From NCBI GenBank assembly GCA_938016235.1, contig CALLPU010000544.1:1-7733 (forward strand): a DNA stretch of 7,733 nucleotides, in the 5' to 3' direction. The position numbers were made by a program, and so were the translations under genes. This document shows positions 1 to 6,258 of the stretch, piece by piece (within the stretch, counting starts at the first letter, position 1; every line of letters starts with the position of its first letter). Below the pieces are notes generated by a model that made no database searches, was not told where the DNA came from, and saw only the letters and a program-made list of their open reading frames with translations. Source of the DNA: an uncultured Granulosicoccus sp. (GTDB lineage Bacteria; Pseudomonadota; Gammaproteobacteria; Granulosicoccales; Granulosicoccaceae).

Positions 1-1
1 G

Positions 2-964
2 CATGATCTGCTGAACATGCCGCGTAACAATCTGGTGGCATTGGCTTCCAGCACCAATACCGACGTGTCTGCCTTGTTCGCCGGGCTGCCCGACGCCATT
101 GACACGATGCCGGGTGACGATTTCAAAGCACAATTCACCGAGATCAACGAAGGCTGGGCTGAGCTTGAGAACTGGCAGGTCATCAAACGACTATCGCCGC
201 CGATCATAGACAGCTACTTTCTGGCCGCCATTGATTCGGAACGCTCTGAAGCCGGCATTGAGCGTAAGCCCGACAACGAACGCATCTATCTATTGCTGTT
301 CGTCAGAACCATCTTCTTGAGTATGGTTATCACGATCAGTTGCATACTGCTCGGCTACCCGGTTGCGTACCTGCTCGCCAACTTGTCAACACGTGCATCC
401 AATCTGGTGCTCATACTCGTACTGCTGCCCTTCTGGACATCACTACTGGTGAGAACCAGCGCCTGGAAGGTCCTGTTGCAGCAACAGGGTGTCATCAATG
501 ACCTGTTGGTCTGGGTAGGCATCATCAACGATGCCGGCAGGCTGGTCATGATCAACAACATGACCGGCACCATCATCGCCATGACACACATTCTCCTGCC
601 GTTCATGATACTGCCGCTGTTCTCGGTCATGAAGACCATTTCACCGAGCTACATGCGGGCAGCGAAGTCCATGGGAGCGAGTGATTCGCTGGCGTTCTGG
701 AGAATCTACTTCCCCAACACAGTACCCGGAATTGGTGCAGGCTCCATCCTCGTGTTCATCTTGTCAATCGGCTATTACATTACGCCCGAACTGGTGGGCG
801 GCACGACGGGCGTATTCATCTCCAATCGAATTGCCTATCACATCAGCTCATCGTTGAACTGGGGGCTGGCAGCCGCACTGGGCGCCATACTGCTCGTGCT
901 CGTGCTCGCTCTATACTGGACCTACGATCGAATCGTGGGCATCGACAACGTAAAACTGGGATAA
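2..964 (+). CDS. ABC transporter permease, PotB-like (5' partial)
   Basis: This is an inner-membrane permease subunit of a spermidine/putrescine-type ABC importer. The frame is open to the left edge (five codons before the first visible ATG at 17), so the N-terminus and probably the first membrane helix are missing. Numbered from ATG 17, residues 1-88 are hydrophilic and would be the long periplasmic region between helices 1 and 2 found in the ~400-residue branch of this family. Hydrophobic segments follow at about 91-118, 127-147, 181-205, 239-258 and 283-302. The EAA loop that docks on the ATPase is at 214-237 (RAAKSMGAS, then YFPNTVPG). The segments LLPFWTSLLVR and GYYITPELVGG are typical of PotB-type permeases. 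The C-terminus (IVGIDNVKLG) looks like the natural family end. The second permease gene starts 32 bases downstream, so the two are surely one operon. The substrate (polyamine, amino acid or other small solute) cannot be read from the permease. Confidence 0.93.
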   Translation, partial: HDLLNMPRNNLVALASSTNTDVSALFAGLPDAIDTMPGDDFKAQFTEINEGWAELENWQVIKRLSPPIIDSYFLAAIDSERSEAGIERKPDNERIYLLLFVRTIFLSMVITISCILLGYPVAYLLANLSTRASNLVLILVLLPFWTSLLVRTSAWKVLLQQQGVINDLLVWVGIINDAGRLVMINNMTGTIIAMTHILLPFMILPLFSVMKTISPSYMRAAKSMGASDSLAFWRIYFPNTVPGIGAGSILVFILSIGYYITPELVGGTTGVFISNRIAYHISSSLNWGLAAALGAILLVLVLALYWTYDRIVGIDNVKLG

Positions 965-996
965 ACCATGACTGTTATCCAGAGTGAGCGATTCGC

Positions 997-1854
997 ATGA
1001 GTGCATTACCACCGTATGCAACCACCGGCCAGCGAGTCTGGTTTTATACGTTTCGCTACGTTATCTGCGGTGCCATACTTTTTTTCCTGATAGCGCCCAT
1101 CCTGACCATCATTCCGTTGTCTTTCAATGCACAGGATTTCTTCACCTTCACCCCGGAAATGCTCTCGCTGAGCCCGGAAGGTTATTCACTCAAGCACTAC
1201 GAAGATTTCTTCACTAGCGGGGACTGGCAGAAAGCACTGAAAAACTCGTTCCTGATCGCACCGGCGGCTACCATTCTGGCGACCGCGCTGGGTACGCTTG
1301 CTGCGATCGGGCTGACGCAAAGTCATGTGCCCTTCCGCCGTACCATCATGGCCATCCTGATTTCTCCCATGATCGTGCCGCTGATCATTTCTGCAGCCGG
1401 CATGTACTTTTTCTATTCACGCATCGGTTTGCAGGGTACGTACTGGGGAGTTGTACTGGCACACGCCGCACTGGGCACGCCGTTTGTGATCATTACCGTT
1501 ACCGCCACTCTGGTTGGGTTCGATCGGTCGTTGACACGGGCTGCGGCCAGTCTGGGAGCTGATCCGCTGACCACGTTCTTCAAGGTGCAAATGCCACTGA
1601 TTATTCCCGGGGTTGTTTCCGGTGCGCTGTTTGCCTTTATCACGTCATTCGATGAAGTGGTTGTGGTGCTGTTCCTGGGATCTGCCGGTCAGAAAACGCT
1701 ACCGTGGCAAATGTTCACCGGCCTCAGGGAACAGATCTCTCCCACCATTCTGGCAGTTGCCACCATCATGGTGTTTATCTCCATCGTGCTGCTTACCGTA
1801 CTGGAGTTGCTGCGCCGCCGCTCTGAACGACTACGCGGACTCAGCCCGAATTAG
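997..1854 (+). CDS. ABC transporter permease, PotC-like
   Basis: This is the second inner-membrane permease of the same polyamine-type importer, and at 285 residues it is close to the usual PotC length. Six hydrophobic segments are visible at about 20-42, 84-105, 114-139, 147-170, 204-228 and 249-270. The EAA loop is at 181-205 (RAAASLGAD, ending MPLIIPG). FITSFDEVVV at 214-223 and the following FLGSAGQKTLP are characteristic of PotC/PotI-type permeases. A basic tail (RRRSERLRG) ends the protein in the cytoplasm. ATG 997 is preferred because the first membrane helix follows at the expected distance; the ribosome site (GAGTGAG, 982-988) is weak. A GTG at 984 lies in another frame. Together with the upstream permease it should form the heterodimeric channel. 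The ATPase and binding protein are not in the window, and nothing on the right continues the transporter. Confidence 0.95.
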   Translation: MSALPPYATTGQRVWFYTFRYVICGAILFFLIAPILTIIPLSFNAQDFFTFTPEMLSLSPEGYSLKHYEDFFTSGDWQKALKNSFLIAPAATILATALGTLAAIGLTQSHVPFRRTIMAILISPMIVPLIISAAGMYFFYSRIGLQGTYWGVVLAHAALGTPFVIITVTATLVGFDRSLTRAAASLGADPLTTFFKVQMPLIIPGVVSGALFAFITSFDEVVVVLFLGSAGQKTLPWQMFTGLREQISPTILAVATIMVFISIVLLTVLELLRRRSERLRGLSPN

Positions 1855-1872
1855 CGTCATTCGAACCTGAGT
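1839..1872 (+). terminator. Imperfect hairpin across the stop codon of the second permease gene
   Basis: An outer 6-base stem (ACTCAG 1839-1844 with CTGAGT 1867-1872) encloses an inner 5-base stem (CGAAT 1847-1851 with ATTCG 1859-1863). They are separated by a small 2x3 internal loop, and the terminal loop is 7 bases. The TAG stop (1852-1854) lies in the terminal loop. No T-run follows, so this is not a standard intrinsic terminator. It may mark the 3' end of the transporter transcript or be chance. Confidence 0.3.
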
Positions 1873-1884
1873 AAACACCCAATT

Positions 1885-1931
1885 GTGCAAGTTGTCATGT
1901 AAATAAGGAAGTTGCACTACAGACATTGCAC
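1885..1931. promoter_or_regulatory. Possible operator: three TTGCAC/GTGCAA hexamers upstream of the efflux operon
   Basis: The hexamer GTGCAA occurs at 1885-1890, and its reverse complement TTGCAC at 1912-1917 and again at 1926-1931. The first two form an inverted pair separated by 21 bases; the last two are direct repeats 14 bases apart. They sit 54-100 bases before the adaptor start, where a regulator of an efflux operon would bind. The rest of the 130-base gap (1855-1984) shows no clear promoter. TTGTCA at 1892-1897 resembles a -35 box but lacks a good -10 at 16-18 bases. The role is inferred from position only. Confidence 0.25.
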
Positions 1932-1984
1932 AGCAATCCGGTAACAGCGTAATCTGGGAAGGCAATCCAACACGCAACAGCTGC

Positions 1985-3106
1985 ATGAAATTTGTGAAAC
2001 TGGCAAGCCTGGCCGTCTTCCTTGTCATCGTCACGGCACTCTGGTTTCGGTTTAATGCCCCAACTGATGCAACCGATGCCGGTAACGCTACCGCTGAAGG
2101 CGGTCCCCGATCGGCAACCTCGCCCGCGCGTGGCGGTGGTCGATCCGGTGGCGGCGGCCGCCCACCGGCTCTGGTTGTCACACAACCTGCCAGGCAAGCG
2201 CTGATCAACGATCGGCTCAGTGCGGTTGGCAGCGGTGCGGCGCTATCATCTGTCAGTGTGGTACCGCTTTCTGGCGGAATCCTGACAGAGGTGCTGGTGC
2301 AGTCGGGTGAACGCGTGAACCAGGGAGATCTGCTGGCACGTCTGGATAACGAGGAGCAACTCATCGCTCGCGACAGAGCAGCGCGAACGGCAGAAGATGC
2401 GGCTATCGATGAAGAGCGTCTGGTCAAACTGTTTCGATCCAACACCAGCACCGAAGTTGAACTGAACAGTGCAAGGGCTGCGTCGGCTGATGCCAAACTG
2501 GCACTGCGTGAAGCGGAACTGACACTGACGCGACGTACGATCACGGCGCCCATAGCGGGTGTGGTGGGGCTTGTTGCCGTGGATACCGGCAACTACGTTA
2601 CCCCGCAAACCGAACTGGTCACGATTGATGATCGCTCGACCATCATCGTGGAATTCTGGGTACCGGAACGCTTTGCCAATCAGGTGTCTGTGGGTCAGGC
2701 TGTAGAAGCCACGGCGCAGGCTAACCCCGGTCAACTCTACGAAGGCGTTATCAGTGGCATTGGCAGCCGTATCGAAACGGATAGCCGAACGTTGCCGGTT
2801 GAAGCCAGGCTCGATAACACGTCCGACTCACTGCGCCCGGGCATGTCGTTCGAGCTTGAACTGGATTTCACCGGTCAGCAATACCCGGCGGTTAATCCGT
2901 TATCCATCCAGTGGGATTCCAAAGGCTCGTATGTCTGGCGTGTGGCCGAGGAAAAAGTGCAACGGGTACCGGTTACCATTATCCAGCGCAATCCCGAATC
3001 GGTTCTGGTGACAGGCGATATCAAGCCGGATGACCCGGTGGTTGTGGAAGGGCTGCTCTCATTAAGACCCGGCGCTCCGGTCCGGATGCAAGGGGCAAAA
3101 CCATGA
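1985..3106 (+). CDS. RND efflux periplasmic adaptor subunit (HlyD/AcrA-type MFP)
   Basis: This 373-residue membrane fusion protein would link an inner-membrane RND pump to an outer-membrane channel. Residues 5-22 form a hydrophobic N-terminal signal/anchor after two lysines. The protein has no cysteine, so it is not a lipoprotein like AcrA or MexA. Residues 24-61 are a low-complexity linker ending in a Gly/Arg stretch (RGGGRSGGGGR). The biotinyl-lipoyl-like half-motif is at 96-121 (GGILTEVLVQSGERVNQGD), then a short alpha-helical hairpin (about 122-183), then the second lipoyl half (ITAPIAGVVGL, 186-196). The beta-barrel follows (about 220-295, with GQAVEAT and LRPGMSFEL) and the membrane-proximal domain (about 300-368). 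ATG 1985 is the first start codon after an in-frame stop at 1904, but no good Shine-Dalgarno precedes it; GGGAAGG at 1956-1962 is too distant. Its stop overlaps the pump start by ATGA. Confidence 0.94.
   Translation: MKFVKLASLAVFLVIVTALWFRFNAPTDATDAGNATAEGGPRSATSPARGGGRSGGGGRPPALVVTQPARQALINDRLSAVGSGAALSSVSVVPLSGGILTEVLVQSGERVNQGDLLARLDNEEQLIARDRAARTAEDAAIDEERLVKLFRSNTSTEVELNSARAASADAKLALREAELTLTRRTITAPIAGVVGLVAVDTGNYVTPQTELVTIDDRSTIIVEFWVPERFANQVSVGQAVEATAQANPGQLYEGVISGIGSRIETDSRTLPVEARLDNTSDSLRPGMSFELELDFTGQQYPAVNPLSIQWDSKGSYVWRVAEEKVQRVPVTIIQRNPESVLVTGDIKPDDPVVVEGLLSLRPGAPVRMQGAKP
3090..3106 (+). promoter_or_regulatory. Ribosome site and ATGA stop/start overlap coupling adaptor and pump
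   Basis: AAGGGG at 3090-3095 lies 7 bases before the ATG at 3103. That ATG overlaps the TGA stop of the adaptor (3104-3106). This fixes the pump start and suggests translational coupling, which would keep the adaptor and pump in proportion. Confidence 0.8.
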
Positions 3107-6100
3107 CCACCGCGCAACAGCCATCGCCACACACTGCGTCTGCCACAGAGGATTCCGGAGGCATCACTGCGCTGTTTGTGCGGCGCCCCGTGCTGGCCAT
3201 GGTATTGAGCCTGCTCATCATCGTAGCTGGCCTTGCGGCAATAGCAGGCGTTGAGATACGCGAACTGCCTGCCGTGGACAGCCCGGTTATCACGGTTACG
3301 ACAACCTACAGCGGCGCGGCACCGGAAACCGTTGACCGAGAGATAACAGCCATTATTGAATCTGCTGCCGGACGTGTTCCTGGCATCAACTCTATCTCGT
3401 CGTCGTCATCATTCGGCAGAAGCCGGGTAACCGTGGATTTTCAGGAATCCGTGAATCTGGATATCGCAGCATCGGATATGCGTGATGCGATTGCGCGCGT
3501 TTCCAGAGACTTGCCGGATAACGTGGACGATCCGCGTATAGTCAAAGCCGACAGCGATGCGCAGGCGGTACTGCGACTGGCACTGACATCATCAAGCATG
3601 AGTGCCGAGGAAATGACCCTGATTGTAGAGAATCAGGTGCTTGATAGTTTCACCGCGATAAACGGCGTGGCCGATGTCCAGGTTTACGGCGATAGAGAAC
3701 AAGTGTTTCGCATCGATGTTGATCAGGCGAAACTGGCCAGCCGTGGTTTGAGCGTTGCCGATCTGAGCCGAACACTCGCAGACGCGGCATTCGACACTCC
3801 TGCTGGCTCACTGTCCAGCGACACACAAAGCCTGTCAGTGCGTGCCAGCGCCAGCGTGGACTCCACGGAAGAGTTTGCACAGCTGCTGCTCAACGACCGA
3901 ACTCGCATTGGGGATGTTGCCTCGGTCACTCTTGGTGCTGATATCGGTTCAACGGCATTGCGCGCCAATGGACGCACAGGCGTAGGGCTTGCCATCATTC
4001 GTCAGGCGGGTTCCAACACACTGGAGATTTCCGAAGCGGTACACAAGGCCGCCGAACGCCTGAACGCAAGCTTGCCAGAAGGTATTGATATCCGTGTCAC
4101 CAGCGACGATGCCGTATTTATCAACGGCTCCATCAGGGAAGTGCTCTTTTCACTGAGCCTGGCCATCACCATTGTGGTGGGTATCATCTTTATCTTTCTG
4201 CTTAACTGGCGCGCTACCCTCATTCCGGCAGTCACCATGCCAGTGGCACTGATTGGTACCGTGGCCGGTATCTGGCTCGCCGGATTCTCGATCAATATAC
4301 TGACACTCCTGGCGCTGTTACTGGCCACCGGTATGGTGGTGGATGACGCCATCGTGGTACTCGAAAACATCGTCAATCGACGCAATCAGGGCATGGGGCC
4401 AAAGGCAGCAGCCGTCATTGGCACGCGACAGGTGTTCTTCGCTGTCATCACGACCACCGCTGTGCTGGCAGCAGTGTTCATTCCACTGTCGTTCCTGCCA
4501 GGCAAGGCCGGTGGCTTGTTTCGCGAATTCGGATTCGTGCTGGCCATCGCCGTCACCATCTCCTCTGTGGTGGCCTTGTCGTTGTGTCCGATGCTGGCGT
4601 CCCGACTGCTGAAAGCGCGCACTGCTTATGATGTTCAACGCGCACAAACCAATCGCCTTGCCAACGCCGTTCGCCACGTCGGACATACCGGTGCGCGATG
4701 GTATGCCAGTATCCTGAAAACGCTGCTTCGGGTGCCTTATCTGGTTGTGGCCGGTGCGCTTCTGATAGCCGCCCTGGCCTGGCACACCCTGTCTCTGGTG
4801 CCTGAAGAGCTGGTGCCACCGGAAGATCGCTCGGTTGCGCTGATGCGCGTATCAGCACCGCAAGGCGTCAGCCTGGAATACACCGCAGCCCAACTGCGCA
4901 AGATTGAAGATCTGGTACAACCGTTTGTCGATAGCGGGGAAGCCAAGAACGTGTTTTCCATTGCCGGTAGAGGTGGCAGCACTAACAGTGGCTTCATGGT
5001 GGTCACTCTCCAACCCTGGGAGGAACGCACTCGCAGTCAACAGGACATTGTGAGCGAAATAAACCGTGGATTACGCACCATTCCCGGGGTTCGTGCCTTC
5101 GCCATTCAACCCAACAGCCTCGGTATTCGGGGCGCCGGGTCCGGTTTGAAAGTTGCCGTTGCCGGCAACAGCTACGAACAACTGGCTCTGCGTGCAGATG
5201 AACTGGTACAAGCCATGGAGCAGGATTCACGCTTCGGCAGGGTTAACCTGAGTTATGAAACCAGCCAGGCGCAACTGTCTATCAGCATCGACCGCGAGCG
5301 GGCTGCTGATCTGGGTATCGAAATCGATGGGCTGGCTGGCGCCATGCAAGCTGTGCTGGATGGACGTGAGCTGGGCGATGTCTTCATCAATGATCGAGCC
5401 GTTGCCGTAAAACTGCTCTCCAGCACACAGCCTATCAATGACCCCACCGATCTTGCCAATCTGTTTTTACGCACGCGTGATGGCCGTATCGTGCCCATGT
5501 CATCGATTGCCACGTTGCGTGAGTCTGCCATTGCGCCTTCCCTGCCACGTGAGGAGCGATCCCGGGCTGTCACGGTCACGGCCAGCCTGAGCGATGAGAT
5601 GTCATTGCGTGAAGGCATGAATGAGCTGACACGCCTGGCCGAGCCACTACTCGATGACGATATGCGACTCATACCGCTAGCCGAAGCCGCCACGCTCAAT
5701 GAAACGTCCAGTGGCCTGGCACTGACCTTTGGCTTTGCCGTGGTGATTGTGTTTCTCGTACTGGCCGCTCAGTTCGAAAGCTTTGTCAGCAGTCTGATCA
5801 TCATGTTCACCGTGCCGTTTGGCCTGGCCAGCGCCATCTTTGCGCTTTACCTGTCAGATACGAGCTTGAACATTTACAGCCAGATAGGTCTGGTGTTACT
5901 GGTGGGCATCATGGCCAAGAACGGCATTCTGATTGTCGAATTCGCCAATCAATTGCGCGATCAGGGCATGTCCGTATCAGACGCTGCACTGCAGGCAGCC
6001 ACGCGCCGACTCCGACCCGTGACCATGACGCTGTTCTCCACGGTACTGGGCGGCGTACCGCTGGTACTCGCATCGGGCGCCGGTGCTGAAGCCAGAACTG

Positions 6101-6258
6101 CCCTGGGCTGGGTGATCGTTGGCGGTCTGGGGCTTGCCACGCTGTTCACGTTGTTCCTGACACCGGTGGCTTACCGATTGCTGGCAGGATTTTCAGCGCC
6201 CAAAGCCGCCAGCGACCAGCAGCTGACGCGGGAACTGGCACAGGCGGGCTCTACCTGA
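3103..6258 (+). CDS. RND efflux pump, inner-membrane subunit (HAE-1, AcrB/MexB type)
   Basis: This proton-driven pump exports drugs or other amphiphilic compounds from the periplasm and inner membrane through an adaptor and outer-membrane channel. Its 1051 residues match the family norm (AcrB is 1049). A roughly 20-residue hydrophilic lead precedes helix 1 (28-47). Two large periplasmic loops lie at about 48-344 and 563-869. Helices 2-7 fall within 345-562 and helices 8-12 within 870-1027. The proton relay is intact: GMVVDDAIVVLENI in helix 4 has Asp414 and Asp415, GIMAKNGILIVEFA in helix 10 has Lys939, and Arg971 begins the next helix (RPVTMT). Other family signatures are FVRRPVLA at the N-terminus, ATYSG-like TTYSGAAPETV at 67-77, and FREFGFVLAIAVTISSVVALS at 473-493. 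The last 29 residues are overlapped by the opposing gene. Substrates cannot be deduced. Close relatives within HAE-1 (MexK-like, MdtB-like) are possible, but I cannot place it. Confidence 0.97.
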   Translation: MTTAQQPSPHTASATEDSGGITALFVRRPVLAMVLSLLIIVAGLAAIAGVEIRELPAVDSPVITVTTTYSGAAPETVDREITAIIESAAGRVPGINSISSSSSFGRSRVTVDFQESVNLDIAASDMRDAIARVSRDLPDNVDDPRIVKADSDAQAVLRLALTSSSMSAEEMTLIVENQVLDSFTAINGVADVQVYGDREQVFRIDVDQAKLASRGLSVADLSRTLADAAFDTPAGSLSSDTQSLSVRASASVDSTEEFAQLLLNDRTRIGDVASVTLGADIGSTALRANGRTGVGLAIIRQAGSNTLEISEAVHKAAERLNASLPEGIDIRVTSDDAVFINGSIREVLFSLSLAITIVVGIIFIFLLNWRATLIPAVTMPVALIGTVAGIWLAGFSINILTLLALLLATGMVVDDAIVVLENIVNRRNQGMGPKAAAVIGTRQVFFAVITTTAVLAAVFIPLSFLPGKAGGLFREFGFVLAIAVTISSVVALSLCPMLASRLLKARTAYDVQRAQTNRLANAVRHVGHTGARWYASILKTLLRVPYLVVAGALLIAALAWHTLSLVPEELVPPEDRSVALMRVSAPQGVSLEYTAAQLRKIEDLVQPFVDSGEAKNVFSIAGRGGSTNSGFMVVTLQPWEERTRSQQDIVSEINRGLRTIPGVRAFAIQPNSLGIRGAGSGLKVAVAGNSYEQLALRADELVQAMEQDSRFGRVNLSYETSQAQLSISIDRERAADLGIEIDGLAGAMQAVLDGRELGDVFINDRAVAVKLLSSTQPINDPTDLANLFLRTRDGRIVPMSSIATLRESAIAPSLPREERSRAVTVTASLSDEMSLREGMNELTRLAEPLLDDDMRLIPLAEAATLNETSSGLALTFGFAVVIVFLVLAAQFESFVSSLIIMFTVPFGLASAIFALYLSDTSLNIYSQIGLVLLVGIMAKNGILIVEFANQLRDQGMSVSDAALQAATRRLRPVTMTLFSTVLGGVPLVLASGAGAEARTALGWVIVGGLGLATLFTLFLTPVAYRLLAGFSAPKAASDQQLTRELAQAGST

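Noticed and set aside
17..19. ATG 17 as the true start of the first permease
   Set aside because: The frame is open upstream of it, and the first membrane helix expected in this family is missing from the visible part.
1892..1897. TTGTCA as a -35 box for the efflux operon
   Set aside because: It matches five of six consensus positions, but no acceptable -10 box lies 16-18 bases downstream (CACTAC and neighbours match poorly).
1831..2592. Open frame of 253 codons on the minus strand, antisense to the adaptor gene
   Set aside because: Its product is Ser/Ala/Arg-rich low complexity with no recognisable domain, and the plus strand carries a clear membrane fusion protein. It is a codon-bias shadow.
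4318..4785. Open frame of 155 codons on the minus strand inside the RND gene
   Set aside because: It is Gln/His/Gly-rich without family features and lies opposite conserved pump helices; it is a shadow of the RND gene.
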